64,000 bases of DNA, from NCBI RefSeq assembly GCF_005280735.1, contig NZ_CP040077.1:1674001-1738000 (forward strand). The letters run 5' to 3'. Source of the DNA: Trinickia violacea. GTDB taxonomy: Bacteria; Pseudomonadota; Gammaproteobacteria; Burkholderiales; Burkholderiaceae. Each line of letters starts with the position of its first letter. Position 1 is the first letter of the stretch. Positions 36,928-46,181 of this stretch are shown piece by piece. Under the pieces are notes generated by a model. The model did not search any database. It saw only the letters and a program-made list of their open reading frames with translations, and was not told the origin of the DNA. Made by a program: the position numbers and the translations under genes.

Positions 36928-38310
36928 ATGAAACTTCGTCAATTAGTTGTCGCCTTTGCGGCAATGGGTTTGATGTCGAATGCGGCGTGGCCAGTATCTC
37001 AGCAGGACGTTGCCCGATTGGGACAGGACCTGACGCCGACCGGTGCAGAAAAGACAGGCAGCAAGGACGGCTCGATCCCCGCATTCGAAGGCGAATCGAA
37101 GCCGCTGCCGGGATGGACATACGGAAAGGTGCGCGCAGACTACTGGAAATATAAGGACGAGAAACCGCTTTTCGTCATCGATGCGACGAACGTCGACAAA
37201 TATGCGGACAAGCTCACTCCCGGGCAGATCCAGATGCTAAAGCAGGTCAAGGGATACACGATGCCCGTATATCCGACGCATCGCGAGTGCGGTTTGCCGA
37301 CTTCAGTTGAGGACAACACGAAGGCAGGGGCAATCAAATCGGCTATCGCGAAGGATGGCTGGTCGCTTGAGAGTGCGACGCTCCCGGGTGTGCCATTCCC
37401 GATTCCGCAAAATGGTGTCGAGGTCATGTGGAACTGGTTGATGCGTTACCAAGGGGTGGCGGCGGAGTGGCCGGACGCCTATACCATCGTTTCGCCGCGT
37501 CCGGGTTCGAGTCAGTCGATCGTCACGCGATGGAATCAGCTGATCTACTACCCGTGGGCGAAAAGCGGGCAGCACTCTCCGCAGGACAACGGCGGACTGC
37601 AGAACGGGTTCTATTACCTATATACCGAGCCTGCCGCACTAGCCGGCCAGGGTACGATGCAGCGGTACTACTTCAGCAAGGACACCGATACCTACTACTA
37701 CTTTACGGGTCAGCGCCGTGTCCGCCGCCTGCCGGCGTATTCGTACGACGCGCCACTGATCGGCTTCGAGAATCAATATCCGGCCGACATCTCGTTCGTG
37801 TTCTATGGCAACCCCGACCGGTTCGACTGGAAGCTTGTCGGCAAGAAGGAGATCTACGTCCCCTATGACGGGTTCGCAATGCAGCGCTTCAACACCAAGC
37901 TCGACGACGCGATGGGTCCAAACTTCCTCAACCCGAATATGCGTCGCTACGAATTGCATCGGGTCTGGGAAATTGAAGGTACGGTCAAGGCCGGCATGCG
38001 TCACTCGACGCCAAAGAAAACGCTCTTTGTCGACGAGGACAGCTGGCTCGTAGCGGTGGGTGACGACTACGACGCGCAAGGCAAGATCTGGAAGGCGAAA
38101 GAGAACTACATCACGCCGGAATGGGAGATCGGTGCCTGCGCGTCGGCCGCATCTGTCTACAACGATCTCGTCAGCGGTCGTTACGTGTTCGATGAAACGG
38201 TCGTCGGCACGGGGAAGGACATCAAGTTCTATCCGCCCGGCTCGAGCGACCCGCGCCTGACTGATCAGTATTTTACCGGGGAAAACCTGAGCGCGATCAG
38301 CGACCGCTGA
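36928..38310 (+). CDS. DUF1329 periplasmic protein (LolB-like fold family)
   Basis: The start after GGAAGGA gives 460 residues with a signal peptide (KLRQLVVAFAAMGLMSNAAW). Family features are DVARLGQDLTPTGAEKTGSK near the N-terminus and the conserved segments RRYELHRVWEIEGTVK and DSWLVAVGDDYDAQG. DUF1329 proteins are encoded with DUF1302 outer-membrane proteins and RND transporters, as here, and are thought to carry hydrophobic compounds across the periplasm. The upstream 246-nt gap ends in a TATAAA-containing, promoter-like segment (36888-36900). Confidence 0.87.
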   Translation: MKLRQLVVAFAAMGLMSNAAWPVSQQDVARLGQDLTPTGAEKTGSKDGSIPAFEGESKPLPGWTYGKVRADYWKYKDEKPLFVIDATNVDKYADKLTPGQIQMLKQVKGYTMPVYPTHRECGLPTSVEDNTKAGAIKSAIAKDGWSLESATLPGVPFPIPQNGVEVMWNWLMRYQGVAAEWPDAYTIVSPRPGSSQSIVTRWNQLIYYPWAKSGQHSPQDNGGLQNGFYYLYTEPAALAGQGTMQRYYFSKDTDTYYYFTGQRRVRRLPAYSYDAPLIGFENQYPADISFVFYGNPDRFDWKLVGKKEIYVPYDGFAMQRFNTKLDDAMGPNFLNPNMRRYELHRVWEIEGTVKAGMRHSTPKKTLFVDEDSWLVAVGDDYDAQGKIWKAKENYITPEWEIGACASAASVYNDLVSGRYVFDETVVGTGKDIKFYPPGSSDPRLTDQYFTGENLSAISDR

Positions 38311-38335
38311 ACTCCGCTTAGGCACCGTCACTGCT

Positions 38336-38365
38336 GGCATCGCGCCATAGAGGAGGTGCGATGCC
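38336..38365. terminator. Hairpin between DUF1329 and DUF1302 genes
   Basis: GGCATCGCGCC pairs with GGTGCGATGCC (one G-T pair) around an 8-nt loop, 26 nt after the DUF1329 stop. Without a T-tract it may only reduce read-through into the DUF1302 gene. Confidence 0.45.
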
Positions 38366-38395
38366 CGATCTCAATTCATAACGATAAGTATAACG

Positions 38396-38407
38396 AAGTA
38401 ATTACTT
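38396..38407. promoter_or_regulatory. 12-bp palindrome upstream of the DUF1302 gene
   Basis: AAGTAATTACTT is a perfect palindrome in an AT-rich patch 23 nt before the DUF1302 start, in an otherwise GC-rich region. It is a candidate operator or promoter element. Confidence 0.4.
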
Positions 38408-38429
38408 AACAGCGGCAGGGATTGGCGAA

Positions 38430-40265
38430 ATGAGTACAAAAGTAGGTCGTGTGTTATGGCCCACCGTGTGCGGCGCGATTATCTCGTCGCCTGCGGCGGC
38501 GTATACGTTCGATACGGGGATTGGAGACCTGCAGGGATCGTGGGTATCGAACATCACGGGTGGCATGGCGATACGGACGCAGAACCCGAGCTGTGCGCTG
38601 ACCGGCGATCCAAATGCCTACGGCTGCGGGAGCGGCGCAAACGTCGCGCAGTGGTCGAACGGCGACAACGGCGACCTCAACTACCGCAAGGGCCAACCGT
38701 ACAGCGGCTACTTGAGCGCGACGAGCGAGCTGCTGCTGACGATGCCGAGCGAAGGCTATAAGTTCCTCGTTCGCGCGACCGCGATGTACGACTTCGCGGC
38801 GTCGAACACGGACCGCACGGAGCTTTCGCCAGGCGCTTACGATCAGGTCGTGAAACAGGCGCAGCTGCTGGACCTGTGGGTCGAAAAGGATTTCAACATC
38901 GGCAATGAACGCGCTCACGTTCGCGTCGGCAATCAGGTGATCAACTGGGGGGAGAGCTACTTCGCGTCCGGCGGGATCAACGCGACGAACGCGCTCGACA
39001 TCCAGAAGCTCTACATTCCCGGCACCCAGCTCAAGCAGGCGCTGCTGCCTGCGCCGATGGTCAGTGTCGCGAGCGGTTTGCCCTACGGCTTTTCCACTGA
39101 GGGCTATGTGCAGGTGCAGTGGAACGGCAACAAGTATCCGCCGGTGGGCAGCTATTGGTCGACGTCGAACGTGTTCGGCCGAGGCTCATTGCCGGGTTCG
39201 TTCAACTCGAACAACTTCAACGTCGGCGGCATCGACGCCGGTACGATTGCGGGTATGACGCCCGGCAACAACAGCAGCAATAACAATGGGCTCATCAACA
39301 CGATCAGTTCGAATCTCGTGAACGGCCAGTACACCGGTCTGCAGACGAGCCCGATCGGCGTGCCGTACAGCACCGTGTTGCCGAGCAGCAGTCCGCAGTT
39401 CGGCGTGAAGCTCGGCTACAAGCCGCCGAATGCCGACATCAACTTCGGGTTCTATTACGAGAACTACATCGACAAAGCGCCGGTGCTGTCATACCTCGCG
39501 AACGGCTCGTCGCAATGGTCGTATCTGAAGAACCGGCAGCTGTTCGGCGTCAGCTCGAACTTTTCGCTCGGCGACTGGGCGATCGGCTCGGAGCTTTCAT
39601 ACCGGCCGCACGACGCGGTGGCGATGTCCGCATGTTTTGCGCCGGGTGGTCCGGCCGATGCGCAATCGAACGGCGTGTCCGGCGTCGATTGCGCGGCTTA
39701 CAAGGATATGAAGAAGTTTCAGCTCGACGTGAACGCACAGCTGAACCTGACGAAGTCCTCCTATCCGATGCTGAAGCTGATCGGTGCCGACATGGCGGTA
39801 TTCACGGCGGAAATCACGGCGATCGACTATCCCGGGCTCAGCACGAGCGCGCAGTACCAAAGCACCATCAATGGCAAGACTGTCTACCAGGTGGTGGACG
39901 CGGGCTACGGCACGTGGCTGAACTACAACTCGGGTCTCGGCTATCCGATCGCGGCGGCTCAGGGCACCGCACGCTCGGTCGGACTGACTATGGACTTCAA
40001 CTGGACCTATGACGGCACGGTGATCCCAGGCTGGCAAATGACGCCGGGCATCACGTTCTACGACGCGGTCTCGGGCTACACGCCGACTTTCTCGGCCAAC
40101 TACGAGCAAGGCGCGAAATCGATCAACTTCTATCTGCTGTTCAACCAAAACCCGCAGGTGTGGCAAGCGGGCCTCAATTTCACGATGTACTTCGGCGGCA
40201 ATGCGGTATCGCAGCCTTTTGCCGACCGCAACTTCGTCGGCCTGTTTGTGACGCGCAATTTTTAA
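38430..40265 (+). CDS. DUF1302 outer-membrane protein
   Basis: The 611-residue protein has a signal peptide (cleavage near AAAYTF), long alternating polar/aromatic strands typical of a beta barrel, DUF1302 motifs (VRVGNQVINWGESYFASGGI) and a C-terminal phenylalanine after FVGLFVTRNF, the usual barrel-insertion signal. It is the presumed outer-membrane partner of the DUF1329 and RND proteins. Codon use is strongly GC-biased, like the flanking genes, so this four-gene block looks native. Confidence 0.88.
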   Translation: MSTKVGRVLWPTVCGAIISSPAAAYTFDTGIGDLQGSWVSNITGGMAIRTQNPSCALTGDPNAYGCGSGANVAQWSNGDNGDLNYRKGQPYSGYLSATSELLLTMPSEGYKFLVRATAMYDFAASNTDRTELSPGAYDQVVKQAQLLDLWVEKDFNIGNERAHVRVGNQVINWGESYFASGGINATNALDIQKLYIPGTQLKQALLPAPMVSVASGLPYGFSTEGYVQVQWNGNKYPPVGSYWSTSNVFGRGSLPGSFNSNNFNVGGIDAGTIAGMTPGNNSSNNNGLINTISSNLVNGQYTGLQTSPIGVPYSTVLPSSSPQFGVKLGYKPPNADINFGFYYENYIDKAPVLSYLANGSSQWSYLKNRQLFGVSSNFSLGDWAIGSELSYRPHDAVAMSACFAPGGPADAQSNGVSGVDCAAYKDMKKFQLDVNAQLNLTKSSYPMLKLIGADMAVFTAEITAIDYPGLSTSAQYQSTINGKTVYQVVDAGYGTWLNYNSGLGYPIAAAQGTARSVGLTMDFNWTYDGTVIPGWQMTPGITFYDAVSGYTPTFSANYEQGAKSINFYLLFNQNPQVWQAGLNFTMYFGGNAVSQPFADRNFVGLFVTRNF

Positions 40266-40290
40266 CCATGGATGAGCAAGGAGGCGGCAC

Positions 40291-42651
40291 GTGATACTCA
40301 ACAGCATCCGTCATCTCGAGGAATGGCTTTTCTCGCGCCGCTTCCTCGTATTGGGCGCCTTCGTCGCCTTTACGGCGGTCATGGCATTTTTCGGCGTACA
40401 ACTGCGCATGGACGCGGGCTTCGAGAAGCAGATTCCGATCGGTCACGAATATGTGAAGACGTTCAAGCAGTACCGGGCAGACTTGTTCGGCGCGAACAGG
40501 CTGACAGTCGTCGTCAAGTCGAAACACGGCACGATCTGGACGAAGGAGGGGCTGTCCCGGCTGGCGGCCGTCACACAGGCCGTCGCTTATCTGCCCAACG
40601 TCGACCGGTTGGGTGTCCAGTCGCTATGGACACCGAATAGTTTTGTTAACGAGATTACGGAGGACGGCTTTCGCTCGCAGCCGATCATTCCCGGCACCGT
40701 GACACCGGACGGATTGACGCCTCAGATCATCGCGCACATTCAGCGCTCTGCCGTGGAAGGCAACTTCATCGGCTCGCTTGTCTCACGCGACGAAACGGCT
40801 GCCATGATCACGGCGGACATCGGCGAGGTGGGCGCAAACGGCCAGAAGATCGATTATATCCAGTACAACCACCTGCTGGAACAGAAACTGCGCAAGCCCT
40901 ATGAAGACGGGAACTACGATGTGGAAATTATCGGCTTCGCGAAGCAGATCGGGGATATCGCCGACGGCGCGAAGTCGGTGCTGCTCTTCTGCGCGATCGC
41001 GCTGCTGCTGACTGCGCTTGCCGTCTACTGGTATTGCCATTCGATCCGCTTCACTGTGCTGCCGATCGCATGTTCCTTGACTTCGCTCGTTTGGCAGTTC
41101 GGCACTTTACGGCTGCTCGGATTCGGCCTCGATCCGCTCGGCGTGCTTGTGCCGTTTCTCGTCTTTGCGATCGGCGTATCGCATGGCGTGCAACAGATCA
41201 ACTTCATCACGCGGGAACTCGCTCACGGCAAGTCTTCGCTGGAGGCGGCACGTCACAGCTTCACGGGCCTCTTGATTCCCGGCACGCTCGCCCTCGTCAC
41301 CGCACTCGTCTCGTTCGTGACGCTCTTGATGATCCCGATCCCGATGATTCGCGAGCTCGCGATCACGGCATCGCTTGGCGTCGGATACAAGATCCTGACG
41401 AATCTCGTCATGCTGCCGCTTGCCGCATCGTGCTTCCATTTCACAAAGGCGTACGCCGACAAGGCAATGAAAAAACGCGAGCAGCGCGCGGGGTGGCTGC
41501 GCAAGTTGGCTCGCGTGGCCGAACCGCGTAATGCCGGCGTTGTGCTTGTTGTTGTTGCCGCCGTGTTCGCGACAGCCGTTTGGCAAAGCCGCGATCGGGT
41601 GGTCGGCACCTTGCAACCCGGCGCGCCCGAGCTGCGACCCGACGCACGATTCAATCGCGACGCGATGGTGATCGCGAGCGGCTTCGACGTCGGGCTCGAC
41701 TGGCTGTCGGTCGTGGTCGAGGCCCCGCCAAATTCTTGCGAAAACCCCGCCGTCGGCGCATTCGACGACAAGCTGACGTACGCGCTTAAGGACGTACCTG
41801 GCGTCGTATCGATCAGCTCTTATTCAGACATGCTGCGTGCCTACAATGAAGGCTACAACGAAGGCAATCCGAAGATGAGCGTGGTGCCGATCGATTCCGG
41901 CAACTATGCGGGTTTGAGCACGGAGATCGGGCGCGTACGTGGTTACCTGAACAAGGATTGCAGCATGACGGCGATTCATCTCTATTTGTCGGACCACAAA
42001 GCGACCACAATCAATGGTGCGATCGACGCCGTCAAGCGCTTTCGCGACACGCATCCGACACCGGGCATTCACGTCCGGCTTGCAGCCGGAAACGCGGGCG
42101 TGCTCGCGGCGATCAACGACGAGGTCGCGAGGAGCGAACTGCCGATGATGCTTTACGTCTATGCGGCGATCGTGCTGCTCGTCTTCATCGTTTACCGCGA
42201 TTTGCGCGCCGTGCTTGCCTGCTGCTTGCCGCTCACGGTCGGCACCTTTATCGGCTACTGGTTCATGAAGGCGTTCGAAATTGGGCTCACGGTCGCCACG
42301 TTGCCCGTCATGGTGCTCGCGGTCGGCATCGGCGTTGATTATGCGTTTTACATCTACAACCGGCTGCAAATTCATCTCGCTGCAGGCGAGCCTATCGTGA
42401 AGGCGCTAGAGCATTCGATCCTCGAGGTAGGCATGGCGACGATCTTCACGGCGATCACGCTCGCCATCGGTGTCGCGACATGGAGTTTCTCTGCCCTGAA
42501 GTTCCAGGCCGACATGGGCAAGCTTCTCGCATTCATGTTCATCGTGAATCTCGTGATGGCGATGACGGCACTGCCGGCGCTCGCTGTGCTGCTCGAGCGC
42601 GTATTCCCTCGACGTAAGCCCGTTCGCGCGCCGGGCGTGCTGAGCCACTGA
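40291..42651 (+). CDS. RND/MMPL family inner-membrane transporter
   Basis: The GTG start has AAGGAGG upstream. The 786-residue protein has one N-terminal membrane segment (near 20-42), a large periplasmic loop, five or six clustered segments (about 230-385), a second single segment (near 410), a second loop, and a C-terminal cluster (about 620-775). The layout matches MMPL/HpnN-type exporters of hydrophobic lipids. It acts with the flanking DUF1302, DUF1329 and YCF48 proteins in an envelope assembly. The cargo is unknown. Confidence 0.88.
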   Translation: MILNSIRHLEEWLFSRRFLVLGAFVAFTAVMAFFGVQLRMDAGFEKQIPIGHEYVKTFKQYRADLFGANRLTVVVKSKHGTIWTKEGLSRLAAVTQAVAYLPNVDRLGVQSLWTPNSFVNEITEDGFRSQPIIPGTVTPDGLTPQIIAHIQRSAVEGNFIGSLVSRDETAAMITADIGEVGANGQKIDYIQYNHLLEQKLRKPYEDGNYDVEIIGFAKQIGDIADGAKSVLLFCAIALLLTALAVYWYCHSIRFTVLPIACSLTSLVWQFGTLRLLGFGLDPLGVLVPFLVFAIGVSHGVQQINFITRELAHGKSSLEAARHSFTGLLIPGTLALVTALVSFVTLLMIPIPMIRELAITASLGVGYKILTNLVMLPLAASCFHFTKAYADKAMKKREQRAGWLRKLARVAEPRNAGVVLVVVAAVFATAVWQSRDRVVGTLQPGAPELRPDARFNRDAMVIASGFDVGLDWLSVVVEAPPNSCENPAVGAFDDKLTYALKDVPGVVSISSYSDMLRAYNEGYNEGNPKMSVVPIDSGNYAGLSTEIGRVRGYLNKDCSMTAIHLYLSDHKATTINGAIDAVKRFRDTHPTPGIHVRLAAGNAGVLAAINDEVARSELPMMLYVYAAIVLLVFIVYRDLRAVLACCLPLTVGTFIGYWFMKAFEIGLTVATLPVMVLAVGIGVDYAFYIYNRLQIHLAAGEPIVKALEHSILEVGMATIFTAITLAIGVATWSFSALKFQADMGKLLAFMFIVNLVMAMTALPALAVLLERVFPRRKPVRAPGVLSH

Positions 42652-42665
42652 CCGGAGGACTTACC

Positions 42666-43670
42666 ATGAAAGCAATCGTTCGAGGCGAGCGTGGCATTCG
42701 GAAACGGCTCATGGTTGCGCTGACGGCTGCTTTGCCGTTCGCCTGCTTTGCGCAAACTCAGCCACAGCCGGATATCAAGCCGGTACTGCAGCTCCATACG
42801 GCAGAGAAGGCTAGTGCGGCGACTGAAGTGCAGCTCTTGGGCGCAACGCATGCGGGCAAACGCCTTGTCGTGGTCGGCGATCACGGCGTCGTGTTGTTGT
42901 CCGACGACGATGGCAAGCACTATCGTCAGGCGAGATCGGTGCCCGTCGACTCGACGCTGACCTCGGTGTCGTTTGCGGACGAGCACAACGGCTGGGCGGT
43001 TGGACACTGGGGCGTCATCATCCGCACGGCGGATGGTGGCGAGACGTGGACTCAGCAACGCAGCGACATCAGTGTCGACCAGCCGCTCTTCACCGTCTAT
43101 TTTCGCAATGCGCGCGAAGGGTGGGCTGTCGGCTTATGGTCTCTGATGCTGCACACTGCCGACGGTGGTGTCACCTGGGATACCGTGAAGCTGCCGCCCC
43201 CGCCAGGCTCAAAAAGGGCGGATCGGAATCTTTATGCGATCTTCGCCGATGCGAGAGGGAACCTCTACGTAGCGTGCGAGCAAGGGCGCGTGATGCGCTC
43301 GACCGATAACGGCGCGAACTGGACCTACTCGGACACGGGTTACGCTGGCTCGTTCTGGACCGGCCTCGCGCTGGCGGATGGCACGCTGCTTGTGGGGGGG
43401 CTGCGAGGCACGATCTACCGCAGCGCTGACGGCGGAACGACGTGGCAGCCCGCGAAGACGCCGTATAGGAGCTCGGTGACCGATCTCGTGCAGTTGCCGG
43501 ACGAGCGCGTCGTGGCGTCCTCGCTCGACGGCGTCGTGATTGCGAGCGCCGACGACGGGCGGAGCTTCACCGGCGAGCAGCGAGCAGATCGAGCGGCTTT
43601 GACCGCGGTGGCCGCGTCCTCGAGCGGCGCGCCGATCTTCTTCTCGACAAACGGTATGACCAAACCGTAG
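42666..43670 (+). CDS. YCF48/BNR-repeat periplasmic protein
   Basis: The 334-residue protein has an N-terminal signal segment (MVALTAALPFACFA near 17-30) and beta-propeller repeats of the YCF48/photosystem II stability-factor type, with repeated D-G-G-x-T/S-W blades (TADGGETWTQQ, TADGGVTWDTV, SADGGTTWQPA). It starts 14 nt after the RND gene with GGAGG and is the fourth member of the envelope cluster. Such propellers often stabilise or gate RND-type exporters; the precise role is unknown. Confidence 0.87.
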   Translation: MKAIVRGERGIRKRLMVALTAALPFACFAQTQPQPDIKPVLQLHTAEKASAATEVQLLGATHAGKRLVVVGDHGVVLLSDDDGKHYRQARSVPVDSTLTSVSFADEHNGWAVGHWGVIIRTADGGETWTQQRSDISVDQPLFTVYFRNAREGWAVGLWSLMLHTADGGVTWDTVKLPPPPGSKRADRNLYAIFADARGNLYVACEQGRVMRSTDNGANWTYSDTGYAGSFWTGLALADGTLLVGGLRGTIYRSADGGTTWQPAKTPYRSSVTDLVQLPDERVVASSLDGVVIASADDGRSFTGEQRADRAALTAVAASSSGAPIFFSTNGMTKP

Positions 43671-43734
43671 GTGGCACCGCAGCGACCTGCGACTTAAGTA
43701 ATTCTGCGGTGAAAGGCGTATTTTTCTCACAACC

Positions 43735-44955
43735 ATGTATAGCAATTCCGCAGGCTTCCCGCCTGCCGTGGAGACGGACGTGACGCATTCCCCCAAGGTT
43801 GTGGTCGATGGACTCTGCAAGGTATTTGGCAGCAATCCGACACAAGCCCTCGACATGCTCGCCCTCGGTGCGACGAAAGACGAGATTTTGGCGCGGACTG
43901 GACAGGTGGTCGGAGTACACAACGTGTCGTTTGACGTTCAGGAAGGCGAGATCTTCGTGCTGATGGGCCTTTCGGGTTCCGGTAAATCGACGCTGATCCG
44001 CCTCATCAACCGGCTCGTCGAGCCGAGCGCGGGCAAGGTGCTGATCGATGGCCGAGATGTCGCCGCCGCGCGGCGCGCGGAGCTGACTGCGCTGCGCCGC
44101 AAGGACATGAGCATGGTGTTTCAGTCTTTCGCGCTCATGCCCCAACGCACTGTGCTTTCGAACGCGGCATTCGGTCTCGAGGTGGCAGGGGTCGGCAAGA
44201 AGGAGCGGGAGACGCGCGCAATGGCTGTACTCGAGCAGGTCGGACTTGCTCCTTTCTGTCAGAAGCTGCCATCGGAGCTCTCTGGTGGCATGCAGCAGCG
44301 CGTGGGACTGGCGCGCGCGCTCGCGGTCAATCCGTCAATGATGATCATGGACGAAGCGTTCTCTGCGCTCGATCCGCTCAAGCGCAAGGAAATGCAGAAC
44401 GTTCTGCTGCAACTGCAAAAGGAACATCGCCGGACGATCATCTTCGTCTCGCATGATCTCGAGGAAGCGCTGCGCATCGGCAGTCGCATCGCAATCATGG
44501 AGGGTGGACGCCTCGTTCAGGTGGGCGCGCCGCACGAAATCATCAGCAATCCCGCGGATAACTATGTGCGCGCATTCTTCGAGGGCGTGGACACAAGCCG
44601 CTATTTGACTGCCGCTGACCTGATGCGAGTCGACGCGGTCCCGCTCGTGCGGAATCTCGATACGGCGAACGTTGCGCAGGCCTTGAACGGCAGCGCCGAT
44701 TACGCTTTCGTGCTCGACGCCGAGCACAAGATTCGAGGCTTTGTCGCGCGTGAGGCGCTCGGCAGTGCGACATCGAAGGTCGCGCAAATCGAATGCATTT
44801 CGCGCGCGGCGTTGCTCGACCACGTTGTGTCGCGGGTCATGGCGACTACGCGCGCGCTGCCTGTCGTCGACGAGGACGGCCGTTATTGCGGCGCCGTCGA
44901 TCGCGCGGTGGTCCTTGAAGCTCTTACGCGTACACGAGGCTCTCATGTCTGTTGA
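43735..44955 (+). CDS. ProV/ChoV-type ABC transporter ATPase
   Basis: The 406-residue ATPase has Walker A GLSGSGKST, a signature LSGGMQQRVGLARAL, Walker B MMIMDEAFSAL and a C-terminal CBS-pair region (about 280-400). Its long N-terminal part before the first strand (ALDMLALGATKDEI) is typical of glycine betaine/proline/choline uptake ATPases. It overlaps the permease gene by 11 nt. No binding protein is fused or adjacent, so CaiX at 34742 is the likely partner. Confidence 0.9.
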   Translation: MYSNSAGFPPAVETDVTHSPKVVVDGLCKVFGSNPTQALDMLALGATKDEILARTGQVVGVHNVSFDVQEGEIFVLMGLSGSGKSTLIRLINRLVEPSAGKVLIDGRDVAAARRAELTALRRKDMSMVFQSFALMPQRTVLSNAAFGLEVAGVGKKERETRAMAVLEQVGLAPFCQKLPSELSGGMQQRVGLARALAVNPSMMIMDEAFSALDPLKRKEMQNVLLQLQKEHRRTIIFVSHDLEEALRIGSRIAIMEGGRLVQVGAPHEIISNPADNYVRAFFEGVDTSRYLTAADLMRVDAVPLVRNLDTANVAQALNGSADYAFVLDAEHKIRGFVAREALGSATSKVAQIECISRAALLDHVVSRVMATTRALPVVDEDGRYCGAVDRAVVLEALTRTRGSHVC

Positions 44956-45856
44956 ACTCATTCCGCTCAGTCAATGGGTTGATCAATCGATCCGTTATGT
45001 GCTCGATCACGACGCCCGAGCGTTCGACGCGATCGGAAGGACGATCGAAGCGCTTGCCGCCTTCGTCGAACATGGCTTGCAGGCGATCCCAATGTGGGCG
45101 CTCATGGCGCTCTTTATCGGTGTCGGCTTGTGGCGCGTCGGCCTGCGCTTCGCGATATTCACAACCCTCTCCCTAATGCTGATCTATGCGACGGGCTTTT
45201 GGGACCAGACGGTCATTACCCTTGCATTGACGTTGTCCTCGACGATCATTAGTCTCGTGATCGGCATACCACTCGGTATCTGGACGGCGAAGAGTAAGTA
45301 TGTCGCGCTCGTCGTGCGGCCGGTGCTCGACTTAATGCAGACGATGCCGGCCTTCGTCTACCTGATTCCGGCCGCGATGCTATTTGGGCTCGGGCGTGTA
45401 CCGGGCATCCTGTCGACGGTCATTTTTGCGATGCCTCCCGCCGTGCGTCTGACAAGCCTCGGCATTCGTCACGTGAATCGCGAGATTGTCGAGGCGGGCC
45501 AAGCGTTCGGCTGCACGCCCTGGCAACTGCTCTACAAGGTGCAGTTCCCGAACGCGTTGCCTTCGATTATGCAAGGCGTCAACCAGACGATCATGATGGC
45601 GCTGTCGATGGTGATCATCGCCTCGATGGTCGGCGCGGGCGGTCTCGGTAATGACGTGCTCGAAAGTATCCAGCGTCTCGACATCGGACTCGGCTTCGAG
45701 AGCGGTTTGTCGGTCGTGCTGATTGCGATCATCCTCGATCGCATCACGGAGAGCTTCGGCCGCGTGCCCGGTACGACGTCTGCAGCGCGACTGAGCGGAC
45801 TGGGCAGCGTGCTGCGTCTTCGCGGCGCCGCGCAGAAGCGGGCAGCGCAGAACTGA
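44945..45856 (+). CDS. ProW/ChoW-type ABC transporter permease
   Basis: From ATG 44945 (MSVELIPLSQWVDQS) the product is 303 residues with five or more membrane segments and the permease loop VEAGQAFGCTPWQLLYKVQF, followed by PNALPSIMQGVNQTIMMAL. It is translationally coupled to the ATPase gene. The C-terminal 40 residues are polar and basic. Together with CaiX it would import carnitine, choline or glycine betaine; ligand specificity lies in the binding protein. Confidence 0.9.
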   Translation: MSVELIPLSQWVDQSIRYVLDHDARAFDAIGRTIEALAAFVEHGLQAIPMWALMALFIGVGLWRVGLRFAIFTTLSLMLIYATGFWDQTVITLALTLSSTIISLVIGIPLGIWTAKSKYVALVVRPVLDLMQTMPAFVYLIPAAMLFGLGRVPGILSTVIFAMPPAVRLTSLGIRHVNREIVEAGQAFGCTPWQLLYKVQFPNALPSIMQGVNQTIMMALSMVIIASMVGAGGLGNDVLESIQRLDIGLGFESGLSVVLIAIILDRITESFGRVPGTTSAARLSGLGSVLRLRGAAQKRAAQN

Positions 45857-45885
45857 TCGATACGATAGCTCGTCAAGGAGTGCGA

Positions 45886-46126
45886 GTGGAACTCCGCGCC
45901 GCATCAGTCGACATGACCCTGCATCTGATTGATTGTCGGATCGACGGCGATTGTGCAGCCTATGTGTCCGTGGAGTTCATCCTCGCGCGCATCCGATCGT
46001 CGACTGGTTCCCGTCCGTGCACTGATCGGCCTCTCGCGTGCAGAGTTGATTGAGGTCGTGTGCCCTATGAAAGCCATCCGGTTTTTGCTGGGCCGCGACG
46101 ATCTCTGCGATGCCCAACTTTTTTAA
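45886..46126 (+). pseudogene. Frameshifted GbdR/CdhR-type regulator fragment
   Basis: Starting near 45886 the frame reads SVDMTLHLIDCRIDGDCAAY then VSVEFILARIRS, the end of a GlxA-type sensor domain. Similarity continues in another frame as SDRRLVPVRALIGLSRAELI then EVVCPMKA and LGRDDL, the linker and start of the AraC HTH. In the intact relative at 33724 the same segment reads LMLHLITEDLGQGIARNISE and VASRVGFSRGELIESVRLM. Only about 80 codons remain, so this is a remnant of a regulator that probably once controlled the adjacent transporter. Confidence 0.7.
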
Positions 46127-46181
46127 AGCCATATGTCATTCGTTTTGTTTGCGCAACCGAGTCGATGCAGATGTCAACTAT

